Assembly: GCF_001547995.1 (NCBI RefSeq)
Contig: NZ_AP014690.1
Span: 959,501 to 1,023,500, forward strand
Length of the DNA stretch: 64,000 nucleotides
Source of the DNA: Asaia bogorensis NBRC 16594
GTDB lineage: Bacteria > Pseudomonadota > Alphaproteobacteria > Acetobacterales > Acetobacteraceae
Direction of reading: 5' to 3'
How positions within the stretch are numbered: position 1 is the first letter of the stretch; every line of letters starts with the position of its first letter. This document shows, piece by piece, positions 1 through 9,519 of the stretch. A program made the translations under genes and the position numbers. The notes beneath the pieces are model-generated. The model ran no database searches. It was not told where the DNA came from and saw only the letters and a program-made list of their open reading frames with translations.

Positions 1-1461
1 CACACGCTTGCCGAGCGTCAGAAGCTCGGCGCGCAGATCCAGCACCTCGCGTCGTGAGAAGGCAATAAGCGCATCGCCCGCCTCCAGATCGCGCAGGCGC
101 AAGGGTGCGCTGGCGGCGCGGAGTGGCGATTTGCGCTCAAGGCTGATTTCATCCAGCGGGTCATCGCAAAGCTCGGCAATACGCCTGATGAGGGGGATGC
201 AATCGGGGGCGCCCAGAATATACAGATGACGCGCCGGTACACCCATGATGGCAGCCGTCCAGGCCGCGCCGCGATCGGGGTCCATCAGCATTTGCGCTTC
301 ATCGATCAGCGCGACATCGACCGGGTTGTGAAAGGGGCACATCTCGACCGTCGCGGCCAGATGGCGGGCGCCGGGGAAATCGATGCGTTCCTCACCCGTG
401 GCGAGCGAGGCCGGAACCCCGCGGGACAACAGGGACTCGCGAAACTCATGGGCCAGAAGGCGCAGGGGGGCGAGGGCGAGGCCGCTCTCGGCATTGGCCA
501 GCGCATTGAGCGCGGTGTAGGATTTGCCTGAATTGGTCGGGCCGGTCACCAGCGTGATACGGCGCTTGAGCGAGCGTGCCGTGCGAAAATGCGCGACATA
601 GCGATCGAGCGCGGCCACACGGGCGATGACAGCATTGCCGACCTTGCGTCCGGCAAGCGCTGGCGTGCCTTTCTGGCCTCCGCGCCATTCCGCCAGCTGC
701 GAACGCAGGCGCTTGAGGATTTCGGGATCGAACTCGAATTTTTCGGTGCCGTCGGGCTGCGGGGTACGGCGTGTGACGGGAAGGCGGTTTTCGGCAATCC
801 AGCGCAGCGCCTCACGCGGGGTGCAATGCAGGATAGCGGGCACCTGATCGAACCCGACGAGGCTTTCTTCCCATGCCTTGAGGCGCTCGTTTTCCCGCTT
901 GCGCCGGGCCTCGGCACGCGCCTCGATCCGCTCTTCCTCTTCGCGTCGCGCCTTTTCGCTCGCGATCAGTTCGGCCTCGAAGCCGGTATCCTCCACCCCG
1001 AAAGCCGAGGCGATGATCTGCGCCAGCCGATCGATCTGTCCGCCCGAGAGGAAGGTGCCCGCATCGGTCAGATCGGCCTGCACCGCTTCAAGCACGTCGC
1101 GCGGCGTATGCCCCATATCGCGAAAACGTGCGGCCAGCGTGTCTGCCAGCGTGGCACGGAGCAGCTCTGGCGTGGCCCGGGGGTCGTGTACGCGACTCAC
1201 CGCATCGAGCATGTCAGCCTTGCTGATCCAGAGTTCACCCGCGCGGCGGGTGAGGTTCATCAGCTGTGCTGCCCAGTCCTTGCGGCGCACATCGCATATC
1301 AGGCGCTCATATTCAGAGGCGAGGATGGTGTTCGTCCCCGGCACGAGGCTTCGTGCGATCAGTTTGAGCAGGCGCGGCTCTTCCTTGGGGGAGGGCGAGA
1401 GGCCGGTTTCCTCGATCGCAACAGAGAGCGCGTGATCGGCGGGGGAGAGTGCTGAGTCCAT
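1..1461 (-). CDS. SUV3-like DEAD/DEAH RNA helicase (C-terminus cut by window edge)
   Basis: An open frame of 487 codons runs from an ATG at 1461 off the left edge. An in-frame TAA lies five codons before the ATG, which fixes the start. The N-terminal 280 residues are charged and helical with no domain I recognise. Then comes a Walker A of the SUV3 type, GPTNSGKS, at residues 307-314, and a DEAQM Walker B near residue 387. The TNSGK form of the P-loop is typical of mitochondrial SUV3 and its alphaproteobacterial relatives, which unwind RNA in mRNA turnover; the role here is inferred from family only. Motifs IV-VI and any C-terminal zinc or S1-like region lie outside the window. The large plus-strand frame over 589-1455 is its shadow. 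Confidence 0.85.
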   Translation of the reverse strand, partial: MDSALSPADHALSVAIEETGLSPSPKEEPRLLKLIARSLVPGTNTILASEYERLICDVRRKDWAAQLMNLTRRAGELWISKADMLDAVSRVHDPRATPELLRATLADTLAARFRDMGHTPRDVLEAVQADLTDAGTFLSGGQIDRLAQIIASAFGVEDTGFEAELIASEKARREEEERIEARAEARRKRENERLKAWEESLVGFDQVPAILHCTPREALRWIAENRLPVTRRTPQPDGTEKFEFDPEILKRLRSQLAEWRGGQKGTPALAGRKVGNAVIARVAALDRYVAHFRTARSLKRRITLVTGPTNSGKSYTALNALANAESGLALAPLRLLAHEFRESLLSRGVPASLATGEERIDFPGARHLAATVEMCPFHNPVDVALIDEAQMLMDPDRGAAWTAAIMGVPARHLYILGAPDCIPLIRRIAELCDDPLDEISLERKSPLRAASAPLRLRDLEAGDALIAFSRREVLDLRAELLTLGKRV

Positions 1462-1548
1462 GAATCCGTTTGTGCGTTATGACACGGTTTGCTGCAACGG
1501 GAGACTTGCGGCCATGGGCGTTTCGCTTTCCTATACGCAACCGGAACG

Positions 1549-1570
1549 ATACGCCGCGGCGTATTTTTTT
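1549..1570 (+). terminator. Intrinsic-terminator-like hairpin in the S10 peptidase leader
   Basis: A perfect 16-nt palindrome at 1549-1564 (ATACGCCG/CGGCGTAT) is followed by seven T at 1564-1570. This has the form of a Rho-independent terminator on the plus strand, yet it lies only 24 nt before the GTG of the S10 peptidase gene and no plus-strand gene precedes it. It could be an attenuator, or could stop antisense transcription into the leader. Confidence 0.55.
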
Positions 1571-1594
1571 GAGACGTGACACAAGGAGAACCCG

Positions 1595-3256
1595 GTGCGG
1601 TTCAAGCAAGCTCCGAAGATTTCTGCTCTTTTCGCTCTGACGGCTTTGATGGGCGGCACGGCCCTCGCAGCGCCGGACATGCCGCCGCCGCATATGGGCC
1701 CGCCACCCCCGCCCCCCGGCCCCGATGGTGGCCCCGGCGAGGTGCATGGTCCTGCCTTTCTGATGAAGCCACAGCATGTTCTGAGCGATGGCAGCGTAAC
1801 CATTCGCGGGCAGGCTGTTCCCTATCAGGCAGAGTCGGGCACGCTCATCGTTCATCCCGAGGGCTGGGACGATGCCAATCCCGATCCGAAGGCCCCGCAG
1901 GCTGTCGCCTCCATTTTCTACGTCGCCTATTTCAAGAAAGGCGCGCATGCGGAAAACCGCCCCATCACGTTTGTCTATAATGGTGGGCCGGGTTCTGCGA
2001 CGGTCTGGCTGCATATGGGGGCGCTCGGCCCCAAGCGTGTTGTGACATCGGACGATGTCCACACCCCTGCTGCGCCTTACAAGCTCGTGGATAACGACGA
2101 CTCACTTCTGGATTCGACAGATCTCGTCTTTATCGATGCACCGGGCACGGGTTTTGGCCGCGTGATCGGCAAGGATCGTGACAAGGCCTTTTACGGCACT
2201 GACCCCGATGCTGCCGCGTTCACCGATTTCATCGCGCAGTTTCTGGCGCGTCACGGGCGTTACAACTCACCCAAATACCTGTTTGGCGAAAGCTATGGCA
2301 CGACGCGTTCCGCCATCATCGCAAACGCCTTGGCCAATGAGAAAGGGATCGACCTCAATGGTGTGATCCTGCTTTCCCAGATTCTGAATTACGGCAATTC
2401 CATCGATCGTGCGCAGGGTAATCCGAGCAATGACCAGCCTTATGTGCTGGGCCTGCCGAGCTTTGCCGCGACAGCCTGGTATCATCACAAGCTACCCGAC
2501 CAGCCTGTCGATCTGAAGGCATTTCTGGCCGAGGTCGAGCATTTTGCGCTGACCGACTACACCTCCGCCCTGCAGGATGGCACCGGCATCAGCGATGAGA
2601 AGCTCAAGGCCACGGCCGAAAAGCTGCATCGCTATACGGGCCTGCCGGTCGATTATCTGATCAAGGCCGATCTGCGCGTGAATGGCGGCGAGTTTGCCAA
2701 GACGCTGCTGGGTGATGAGGGGCAGGATACGGGTCGCCTCGATAGCCGGTTCTCGGGCCCGAGCCTCGACCCGCTGGCCCAGCGCCCGGCCTATGATCCG
2801 CAATCGGCGGCCATGGAATCGGCCTATGTGGCGGCGTTCAACGATTATGCGCGCAAGACGCTGCATTACGGTGCCGATCCGTCCTTTGGCGATGGGTATA
2901 TGGAATATCGTGTGAGCGCCCATAGTATCGGCAAGTGGAGCTTCACCCACAAGCAGCCCGACCAGCGCGGTCCGGCCCGTGGCGAGCCCAATGTGCTGCC
3001 GGATCTGGCGATGGCGATGAAAACCAACCCCTCACTGCAGGTCATGCTCAATCAGGGTTATTACGATCTTGGCACGCCCTATTTCGAGGGTGTGTATGAA
3101 ATGCGCCATCTGCCGATCCCGCGCGCGCTCGCGAAAAATATCGAGATCAAGCAATATGCGTCGGGTCATATGGTCTATGCCCATCTGCCCGCGTTGAAGG
3201 AAATGCACGATAACGTTTCGCAGTTTATTGCAAGGACGCATCCGAAATCGTCGTAA
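1595..3256 (+). CDS. Secreted serine carboxypeptidase-like protein, peptidase family S10
   Basis: 553 residues. The GTG start is chosen because AAGGAG lies 7 nt upstream and a clean signal peptide follows, ending at an Ala-rich site near residue 25. A Pro/Gly-rich linker (about residues 27-49) leads into the S10 alpha/beta-hydrolase domain. The catalytic triad can be read: Ser233 in GESYGT, Asp491 in GYYDLGTP and His525 in ASGHMVY. The oxyanion segment NGGPGS is near residue 130. Family S10 enzymes remove C-terminal residues from peptides at acidic pH, which suits a periplasmic or secreted enzyme of an acid-producing bacterium; the substrate is unknown. It stands alone between a divergent helicase gene and fpr, with a terminator-like hairpin in its leader. 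Confidence 0.88.
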   Translation: MRFKQAPKISALFALTALMGGTALAAPDMPPPHMGPPPPPPGPDGGPGEVHGPAFLMKPQHVLSDGSVTIRGQAVPYQAESGTLIVHPEGWDDANPDPKAPQAVASIFYVAYFKKGAHAENRPITFVYNGGPGSATVWLHMGALGPKRVVTSDDVHTPAAPYKLVDNDDSLLDSTDLVFIDAPGTGFGRVIGKDRDKAFYGTDPDAAAFTDFIAQFLARHGRYNSPKYLFGESYGTTRSAIIANALANEKGIDLNGVILLSQILNYGNSIDRAQGNPSNDQPYVLGLPSFAATAWYHHKLPDQPVDLKAFLAEVEHFALTDYTSALQDGTGISDEKLKATAEKLHRYTGLPVDYLIKADLRVNGGEFAKTLLGDEGQDTGRLDSRFSGPSLDPLAQRPAYDPQSAAMESAYVAAFNDYARKTLHYGADPSFGDGYMEYRVSAHSIGKWSFTHKQPDQRGPARGEPNVLPDLAMAMKTNPSLQVMLNQGYYDLGTPYFEGVYEMRHLPIPRALAKNIEIKQYASGHMVYAHLPALKEMHDNVSQFIARTHPKSS

Positions 3257-3325
3257 TAATTTAGAACAGGCGCGGCTGTGGGGTTTCCAAACGGCGGAAG
3301 GATGATCTAGAAATTTCGCCACTTT

Positions 3326-3344
3326 GGGCGGTGTCAGACCGCCC
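3326..3344 (+). promoter_or_regulatory. Hairpin in the fpr leader
   Basis: Perfect 7-bp inverted repeat GGGCGGT / ACCGCCC with a 5-nt loop, 30 nt before the fpr ATG and 70 nt after the S10 peptidase stop. It has no T tract, so it may be a weak terminator, an mRNA stabiliser or an operator. Confidence 0.35.
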
Positions 3345-3374
3345 GCCCCCTGCAAGCATGCGAAAGAGTGCCTG

Positions 3375-4259
3375 ATGAACGCGCCTGTCTCCCTGCCTAT
3401 GCCTACCATTGCCGAGCCCGTGTCCGGGCTCCTGCCCGTTGAGGGGCATCCGGGCCAGTATCGTCTGGCGCCCCCCAGCAAGGAATACGGGCATCTCCAG
3501 GCATGTGAAGTGCTGAGCGTCCATCACTGGACCGACCGTCTCTTCACCTTCACCTGCACGCGCGATCCGGGTCTGCGCTTCGAGAATGGCCAGTTCACGA
3601 TGATCGGCATCGAGGTCGAGGGTAAGCCGCTGCTGCGCGCCTACTCCATCGCTTCGGCCAATTACGAGGAAGAGCTGGAATTCCTGTCCATTGCGGTGGA
3701 AGATGGCCCGCTGACCTCGCGTTTGCGCCATGTGAAGGTGGGTGACACCGTGCTTGTCGGTCGCAAGCCGGTGGGCACCTTGCTACTCGATAATCTGCGT
3801 CCGGGCCGTAACCTTTATTTCCTCTCGACGGGTACGGGTCTTGCCCCGTTCATGAGCCTGATCGAGGACCCGGAATGCTACGAGCGTTACGAGAATGTCG
3901 TGCTGAGCCATACCGTTCGTGTTTCGGGCGAACTGGCCTACATGAACCATATACGCCATGACCTGCCGAACCACGAATTCCTTGGCGAGTATGTGTCCAA
4001 GCAGCTGAAATATTATCCGGCCGTTACCCGTGAAGACTTCGCTGTGACAGATCGCATCACCACGCTGATCGAAAACGGCAAGATCTTCGAGGATCTGGGT
4101 CTGCCCAGGCTCGATCCCGAGCATGACCGCGTGATGATCTGCGGCTCGCCGGAAATGCTGGCCGATACGGAAAAGCTGCTGCTGTCCATGGGCTTTGACG
4201 AAGGCAATATGAGCAATCAGGGCTCCTATGTCGTCGAGAAGGCTTTTGCGGAACGCTAA
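3375..4259 (+). CDS. fpr: Ferredoxin/flavodoxin--NADP+ reductase
   Basis: 294 residues from the ATG at 3375. An upstream in-frame start at 3324 would add 17 residues that do not fit the family. The FAD-binding beta-barrel carries RAYSIAS near residue 88 (RxYS motif), and the NADP domain has the TGTGLAPFMS segment and the MICGSPEM stretch near the C-terminus. This is the short bacterial FPR type, which exchanges electrons between NADPH and ferredoxin or flavodoxin and is often linked to oxidative-stress defence. The next gene, glutathione reductase, is another NADPH flavoenzyme, but a terminator-like stem separates the two, so co-transcription is not assured. The first 40 residues are longer than in E. 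coli Fpr. Confidence 0.92.
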   Translation: MNAPVSLPMPTIAEPVSGLLPVEGHPGQYRLAPPSKEYGHLQACEVLSVHHWTDRLFTFTCTRDPGLRFENGQFTMIGIEVEGKPLLRAYSIASANYEEELEFLSIAVEDGPLTSRLRHVKVGDTVLVGRKPVGTLLLDNLRPGRNLYFLSTGTGLAPFMSLIEDPECYERYENVVLSHTVRVSGELAYMNHIRHDLPNHEFLGEYVSKQLKYYPAVTREDFAVTDRITTLIENGKIFEDLGLPRLDPEHDRVMICGSPEMLADTEKLLLSMGFDEGNMSNQGSYVVEKAFAER

Positions 4260-4312
4260 GCCCTCCGGCCCCGTTCTGAAGGGGCGCAGAACAGAATACT
4301 GAACATACCATG

Positions 4313-4347
4313 CGCGGCCGGGAGATTTTCCGGCCGCGTTTGATTTT
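4313..4347 (+). terminator. Terminator after fpr, directly upstream of gor
   Basis: A perfect 9-bp stem (4313-4321 with 4330-4338, CGCGGCCGG/CCGGCCGCG) with an 8-nt loop is followed by TTTGATTTT. The gor ribosome-binding site GGGGAGAGG starts immediately afterwards, so the hairpin lies inside the gor leader and may also act on gor expression. Confidence 0.6.
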
Positions 4348-4360
4348 GGGGAGAGGCTTG

Positions 4361-5749
4361 ATGCCGGATTTCGATGTTTTCGTGATTGGTGCAGGCTCGG
4401 GCGGGGTACGCTTTGCCCGTATCGCGGCCCAGAACGGCGCGAAGGTGGCGGTTGCCGAAAGCCGCCACTGGGGCGGGACCTGTGTGAATCTGGGCTGTGT
4501 GCCCAAGAAGCTCATGGTGTATGCGTCAGAAGGGGCCGAAGCCGCTGAGGATGCGCGGGCTTATGGCTGGGACGTGCAGCTGGGTGCCCACGACTGGTCA
4601 CGGTTCATCGCGGCCAAGGACAAGGAAATCGAGAGGCTCGATGGCATCTACAAGTCGATGCTGGGCAAGGCCGGGGTCGAGTTGTTTGTCGGACGCGCCA
4701 GACTGATCGACCCCAACACGATCGAGATCGGGCCCGGTCCTCTGGACGAGCAGGCCGAGCCGCGACGGGTGACGGCAAAGCGCATCGTGATCGCCACAGG
4801 TGGCCGACCCACACGTCCGCCGATCGAGGGTGCCGAGCACGCCATCATTTCTGATGAGGCCTTTCACCTCAAGGACCGCCCGGAGCGGATCTGCATTATC
4901 GGGGGCGGGTATATCGGTATCGAGTTCGCTGGCATTTTCGCGGGGCTTGGCTCGAAAGTCGATCTGGTATTCAGGCAGGATCTGCCCCTGCGCGGCTTCG
5001 ACCGCGAATTGCGCGAGAAGCTGCATGAGGCGTTGCCTCATCATGGCATCGCTGTTCATGCAGGCCAGAGCCCCGAACGGATCGAGAAGCTGGGCGAGGG
5101 GCATTATCGCGTCAGCCTCGGCAATGGCGAGACGATCGAGACCGATTGCGTGTTTTTCGCCACTGGACGCAAGCCTAATATCGACGGGCTGGGTCTGGAC
5201 GGTGTCGGGGTGGCGGTCAAGGATGGCGCCATTGCCGTGGACGACCAATCCGCCACGAATCTGGAGAACATCTACGCCATTGGCGATGTCACGGACCGGA
5301 TCAATCTGACACCTGTCGCCATCGCCGAGGGGCATATTCTGGCAGAGGCGCTCTATACTGGCCACGCCAGAAGCTGGTCGTTCGAGACCACCCCCAAGGC
5401 GGTCTTCTTCTCTGAGCCACTCGCAAGTGTCGGCCTGACCGAGGAGGAGGCAGCAGAAAAGGCGGATATCGAGGTATTTACAGCGTCTTTCCGTCCGCTG
5501 CGTCAGACACTGATCGGCCGCGAACGCAAGGCCTTCATGAAGCTGGTGGTCGAGCGTGAGAGCCAGAAGGTGGTCGGCGCGCATATGATGGGCGACGCCT
5601 CTGCGGAAATGATGCAGGGCATTGCGATTGCCATCACAGCCGGGCTGAAGAAGATCGATTTCGACCGCACGATCGGTATCCACCCCACCACGGCGGAAGA
5701 GTTCGTGACCATGCGCAGCCCGACGCGTCAGGTCGCCCGCAAGGGATGA
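4361..5749 (+). CDS. gor: Glutathione-disulfide reductase
   Basis: 462 residues, the normal size. The ATG at 4361 is chosen because GGGGAGAGG precedes it and the FAD-binding GAGSGG motif then begins near residue 9; the earlier in-frame ATG at 4310 lies inside the terminator stem. The redox-active disulfide is C41/C46 in CVNLGCVPK. The NADP Rossmann motif GGGYIGIEFAG is in the middle and the C-terminal HPTTAEE motif supplies His441 and Glu446. It reduces GSSG to GSH with NADPH in the cytoplasm. Glutathione is also the cofactor product of the GloB hydrolase encoded at 20.2 kb. Dihydrolipoamide dehydrogenase and mercuric reductase are less likely given the CVNLGCVPKK form and length. Confidence 0.95.
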   Translation: MPDFDVFVIGAGSGGVRFARIAAQNGAKVAVAESRHWGGTCVNLGCVPKKLMVYASEGAEAAEDARAYGWDVQLGAHDWSRFIAAKDKEIERLDGIYKSMLGKAGVELFVGRARLIDPNTIEIGPGPLDEQAEPRRVTAKRIVIATGGRPTRPPIEGAEHAIISDEAFHLKDRPERICIIGGGYIGIEFAGIFAGLGSKVDLVFRQDLPLRGFDRELREKLHEALPHHGIAVHAGQSPERIEKLGEGHYRVSLGNGETIETDCVFFATGRKPNIDGLGLDGVGVAVKDGAIAVDDQSATNLENIYAIGDVTDRINLTPVAIAEGHILAEALYTGHARSWSFETTPKAVFFSEPLASVGLTEEEAAEKADIEVFTASFRPLRQTLIGRERKAFMKLVVERESQKVVGAHMMGDASAEMMQGIAIAITAGLKKIDFDRTIGIHPTTAEEFVTMRSPTRQVARKG

Positions 5750-5758
5750 CGCCTCAAG

Positions 5759-5783
5759 CCCTCTCCGGGGAAACCGGAGAGGG
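5759..5783. terminator. Hairpin between convergent gor and the alpha/beta hydrolase
   Basis: Perfect 10-bp inverted repeat CCCTCTCCGG / CCGGAGAGGG with a 5-nt loop, placed between two convergent stop codons. It lacks a T tract on either side but the position fits a bidirectional terminator. Confidence 0.55.
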
Positions 5784-5791
5784 GAGTGATG

Positions 5792-6622
5792 TCAGATGCC
5801 GGTGCTGGTCAGAAAGGCCAGAAGGTCGCGGTTGAGCGCATCGGCATCAGTGGCAAACAGGCCATGAGGGGCGCTGTCATATTCAACATAGCGCGCATGG
5901 GGGAGTGCTTCGCTCACGCGTTTGCCCGTCAGTTCGTAGGGCACTGTCTTGTCGCCAGTGCCGTGAACCACCAGCGTCGGCACCGTAAAGGCTGCGAAAT
6001 CAGGGCGGAAATCGGTTCGGCTGAATGAATCGATGCAGTCGAGCGTGGCATTGGGGCTCGCCATGATGCCGAGCGTGAAGCTCCAGTCGATAAGCGCCTG
6101 ACTGACCGGCTTGCGGATCATGCTGACCCCGTAGAAGCCCTTGAGGAACTCTGCCAGAAAATGGAAACGGTCCCGCCGGATCTGGACCTTGAAATCAGCA
6201 AAGACATCGACCGGCACCCCATCCGGGTTGCTCTGGTCCTGCAGCAGGTAGGGCACGACCGAAGAAATGAGCGCAACGCCAGCCAGGCGCGAGGGGCCAT
6301 AGCTGCTCAGGTAACGCGCCACTTCGCCACCACCCATCGAGAATCCGACGAGCGTGAGATCGCGCAGATCGAGATGATCGATCAGTTCGGCAAGGTCACC
6401 GGTAAGCGTGTCATAATCATAGCCGCCGAAAGGATGGCTGGACTGGCCAAAGCCTCGACGGTCATAGGTGATAACCCTGTATCCGGCCTCCAGCAGGGCA
6501 AGGGTCTGATATTCCCACATATCGCCTGTCAGAGGCCAGCCATGCACCAGCAATACGGGCCGGCCTTTGCCCATATCCTTGAAGTGGAGGCTGTTGCCGT
6601 CGCGTAGTTTCAATGAAGGCAT
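5792..6622 (-). CDS. Alpha/beta hydrolase, non-heme chloroperoxidase/esterase type
   Basis: 276 residues from the ATG at 6622, which has AGAGGACAGG upstream; an in-frame start at 6640 would add six residues. It reads as a complete single-domain hydrolase: oxyanion HGWP near residue 34, nucleophile elbow GFSMGGG with Ser95, an Asp in VHGTGDKTVP, and the catalytic His in APHGL near the end. This pattern is shared by cofactor-free haloperoxidases, which act in vivo as esterases or perhydrolases. There is no signal peptide, so it is cytoplasmic. It is convergent with gor and probably transcribed alone. The substrate cannot be told from sequence. Confidence 0.88.
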   Translation of the reverse strand: MPSLKLRDGNSLHFKDMGKGRPVLLVHGWPLTGDMWEYQTLALLEAGYRVITYDRRGFGQSSHPFGGYDYDTLTGDLAELIDHLDLRDLTLVGFSMGGGEVARYLSSYGPSRLAGVALISSVVPYLLQDQSNPDGVPVDVFADFKVQIRRDRFHFLAEFLKGFYGVSMIRKPVSQALIDWSFTLGIMASPNATLDCIDSFSRTDFRPDFAAFTVPTLVVHGTGDKTVPYELTGKRVSEALPHARYVEYDSAPHGLFATDADALNRDLLAFLTSTGI

Positions 6623-6882
6623 GGTCCCTGTCCTCTGCATTGGGCCTGTCGGCGCGGCTCCCGCAACGGGGCCATGTCCAGGCGATTGGCATGGAGGAAA
6701 GAACAGGGCGTCCGGTCTGAAGTTCCGGAGCCGCCAGCAAGCGTCACGCGACGGTGAGGCCTTGGACTGGGAAGAGTATTCAGGCAGGGCGTTCGGCCCC
6801 GCCTCGGTCGCAGAAGGCTCAGGCGGCCTTCCGCGGAAATGTCATCCGACTGCCTGAGTTGCCGCAGCCGGGAGGAGACGTA

Positions 6883-7269
6883 TCAGCGCGGCGCGACCCA
6901 GCCATTGCCGGTGGCATCGCCAAGCTGGCCGCTCTGGACCGGGCTGGAATTGGAATAGGCCGAGCCGAACTTGCTCAGATCGGCACCTGTGACAGCGTCA
7001 CGCTGCACGTTATCGGCGTGGTCGGGGTCCGGGCCGTGCTTGAATTCGGTGCTCGGTGTTTCCTGATAGCCGGGGGGCAGGGAGTGGCGCCCCTTGGCAG
7101 TCAGGTGTTCGCCCTTGCCATGATATTCCACACCGGTGTCATTGCTGTTGTTCTGCGGTGCATGGGCCTCGTTGGGGGCGTTTTGTCCGGTAAACTGCGC
7201 AAAGGCGGTTCCGGCAGGCAGAACAAACAGAGTGGCGGCCAGAAAGGCGCCGCGACGGAGCTTTGCCAT
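6883..7269 (-). CDS. Small secreted protein of unknown function
   Basis: 128 residues. The first 24 form a clear signal peptide (basic start, hydrophobic core, cleavage after TAFA). The mature part is about 100 residues, hydrophilic, rich in Asn, Gly, His and Ser, with no Cys and no domain I recognise. It is divergent from alkB, with 138 nt between the start codons for both promoters. Codon use resembles the neighbours. I cannot assign a function; a periplasmic or cell-surface location is the only supported inference. Confidence 0.7.
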   Translation of the reverse strand: MAKLRRGAFLAATLFVLPAGTAFAQFTGQNAPNEAHAPQNNSNDTGVEYHGKGEHLTAKGRHSLPPGYQETPSTEFKHGPDPDHADNVQRDAVTGADLSKFGSAYSNSSPVQSGQLGDATGNGWVAPR

Positions 7270-7407
7270 GAAAGCTTTCCCTTGCAGTTTCGTCCCGCTG
7301 CGGTCGACGCACAGGAGTGGTGGTTGCCATTTCGGAATTTGGCCCGATCTCTGGCGCAGATACTGTTTTCAAGTAGTTCGTGAGACCAGAGGCGGCAAGA
7401 GCCTATT

Positions 7408-8055
7408 ATGATGGACGATCTCTTCTCAGCAGCCAGACAGCCCGTGCTTCTGGCACCCGGCGCGCTGTTCCTGCCGGGCGCCGCGCGGGCCATGCAGGCC
7501 AGGCTGATGCAACAGCTGCACGAAATCATGGCGCAAGCACCCCTGCGCCGCCTTGAGACGCCGGGTGGTCGGCGTTTCTCGGTCGAGATGACAAATTGTG
7601 GCGCGCTGGGCTGGCAGTCCGACAAGGCTGGATATCGTTACGAGTCCCGAGACCCCCTGAGTGGTGCGGCCTGGCCGCGGATACCGGATAACTGGCTCGT
7701 ACTGGCCCGGACCATGGCAGAGCAGGCCGGCTATCCTGGTTTTGTGCCCCAGACTTGTCTGATCAACTGTTATGCGCCCGGTGCACGCATGGGGCTTCAT
7801 CAGGACCGCGACGAGACGGCGCTGGAAAGCCCGATCGTATCGGTCTCGCTCGGTGTGGCCGCACAATTTCTCTTCGGTGGGCTGGAGCGCACGGCCCCGA
7901 CACGCAAGCTTTCGCTCCTGAGCGGAGATGTCGTGGTGTGGGGTGGCCCGTCGCGTCTGTTCTATCACGGGATTACCCCGCTAAAGCCGGGCCACCATGA
8001 ATTGACGGGAGACCGGCGCTGGAATTTGACGTTTCGCCGGGTGCGGGCGTGCTAG
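7408..8055 (+). CDS. alkB: AlkB, 2-oxoglutarate/Fe(II)-dependent DNA/RNA dealkylase
   Basis: 215 residues, the same size as E. coli AlkB. The iron ligands fall at H131, D133 (HQDRD) and H187 (FYHG), and the 2-oxoglutarate-binding arginines at R204 and R210 in RRWNLTFRR, i.e. the same numbers as in E. coli. It removes 1-methyladenine and 3-methylcytosine lesions by oxidative demethylation. No ada or other adaptive-response gene is next to it. The start has two consecutive ATGs; the first keeps the E. coli numbering. The gene is alone, with aroG 70 nt downstream. Confidence 0.93.
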   Translation: MMDDLFSAARQPVLLAPGALFLPGAARAMQARLMQQLHEIMAQAPLRRLETPGGRRFSVEMTNCGALGWQSDKAGYRYESRDPLSGAAWPRIPDNWLVLARTMAEQAGYPGFVPQTCLINCYAPGARMGLHQDRDETALESPIVSVSLGVAAQFLFGGLERTAPTRKLSLLSGDVVVWGGPSRLFYHGITPLKPGHHELTGDRRWNLTFRRVRAC

Positions 8056-8124
8056 CCCCTAGCCGGATCGGCCATTCCGTTTCATAGTGAGAACCCTTTT
8101 TTTCGGCTCAAGGAAAATACTCTC

Positions 8125-9519
8125 ATGCACCCGAACCGCGAATCCGCTGTGCACGCCGGCTGGACGCCGTCGAGCTGGCGGTCGCACCCCATTCGTCAGG
8201 CTCCGCATTATCTGGATGCAGCCGCGCTCGACTCTGTCGAAGCCCGTCTGCGGCGATATCCGCCCCTGGTGTTTGCGGGCGAGACGCGGCGCCTGAAGAG
8301 CCAGCTTGCCAAGGCAGCGCGTGGCGAGGCCTTTGTGCTTCAGGGTGGGGCATGTGCCGAGAGCTTCAATGAGTTCACCGCTGATATCGTGCGCGATACG
8401 TTTCGTGTGCTCCTGCAGATGGCCGTCGTGCTGACCTTCGGTGCCAAGGTGCCGGTGATCAAGATCGGGCGTATGGCCGGGCAATATGCCAAGCCGCGTT
8501 CATCCGATACCGAGACGCAGAACGGCGTGACCTTGCCCTGTTACCGCGGCGACATCATCAACGGCCCGGAATTCACCGAGGCGGCGCGAATCCCCGATCC
8601 GGCGCGTATGGAAACAGGATATTTCCAGTCTGTTGGCGTGATGAACCTGCTGCGTGCCTTTGCATCGGGTGGTTACGCCAATCTGCATCAGGTGCATCGC
8701 TGGAATCTCGGCTTCGTCAAGCGCTCGCCACTGGCTGAACGCTATCAGGACCTTGCCCAGCGCATTGATGAGACCCTGTCCTTTATGGGGGCATGTGGCT
8801 TCAACCAGAGCGCGCCGCAGATCAACGAGACCGAGTTCTACACCTCGCATGAGGCGCTTTTACTGCCTTATGAGCAGGCCCTGACGCGCATCGATAGCCT
8901 GAGCGAGAACTGGTACGATTGCTCGGCCCATTTCCTGTGGATTGGCGATCGGACACGCCAGCCCGATGGGGCGCATGTGGAGTTCCTGCGCGGTGTGGGC
9001 AATCCGATTGGCATCAAGGTCGGCCCCACCACCACGCTGGAAGATCTCGAGAAGCTGCTCGATATCCTCAACCCGAAGGACGAGGCCGGTCGCATCACGC
9101 TCATTTCCCGCATGGGCGCCAGCAAGGTGGGTGATTTCCTGCCGCCGCTGCTTGACAAGGTGCGTGGCTCCGGCCGCACCGTGACATGGCTGTGCGACCC
9201 GATGCATGGCAATACCATCGCCACGGCAGACAAGATCAAGACCCGCTCCTTCGACTCGATTCTGGGTGAGGTGAAGGGCTTCTTCTCGGTATTCCAACAG
9301 GCTGGGCTGCGCCCTGGTGGCATCCATATCGAGATGACCGGGCAGGACGTCACCGAGTGTGTCGGCGGTGCCCATCGTCTGACGGAAGCCGACCTTGCTG
9401 GGCGTTACGAGACGTTCTGTGATCCGCGCCTCAATGCCGAGCAGTCGCTTGAGATGGCGTTCCTGCTGGCCGAGGAACTGACGGGTCACTTCCGCGATCA
9501 CGGGGCGCTGCGGGAATGA
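8125..9519 (+). CDS. aroG: 3-deoxy-7-phosphoheptulonate (DAHP) synthase, class II
   Basis: 464 residues. The protein matches the plant/Mycobacterium-like class II family from its N-terminus ([10 protein letters not shown]) through [24 protein letters not shown] and the C-terminal CDPMHGNT segment. It condenses phosphoenolpyruvate with erythrose 4-phosphate, the first step of the shikimate pathway. The stop overlaps the start of the following phosphoribosyltransferase gene by 4 nt (ATGA), so the two are translationally coupled. Confidence 0.94.
   Translation: MHPNRESAVHAGWTPSSWRSHPIRQAPHYLDAAALDSVEARLRRYPPLVFAGETRRLKSQLAKAARGEAFVLQGGACAESFNEFTADIVRDTFRVLLQMAVVLTFGAKVPVIKIGRMAGQYAKPRSSDTETQNGVTLPCYRGDIINGPEFTEAARIPDPARMETGYFQSVGVMNLLRAFASGGYANLHQVHRWNLGFVKRSPLAERYQDLAQRIDETLSFMGACGFNQSAPQINETEFYTSHEALLLPYEQALTRIDSLSENWYDCSAHFLWIGDRTRQPDGAHVEFLRGVGNPIGIKVGPTTTLEDLEKLLDILNPKDEAGRITLISRMGASKVGDFLPPLLDKVRGSGRTVTWLCDPMHGNTIATADKIKTRSFDSILGEVKGFFSVFQQAGLRPGGIHIEMTGQDVTECVGGAHRLTEADLAGRYETFCDPRLNAEQSLEMAFLLAEELTGHFRDHGALRE

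Noticed and set aside
589-1455. Open frame of 288 codons on the plus strand opposite the helicase.
   Set aside because: The minus strand carries the helicase with Walker A and DEAQ motifs, so this is a shadow.
4598-5683. Open frame of 361 codons antisense to gor.
   Set aside because: The plus strand encodes a complete glutathione reductase; the antisense product has no recognisable motif.
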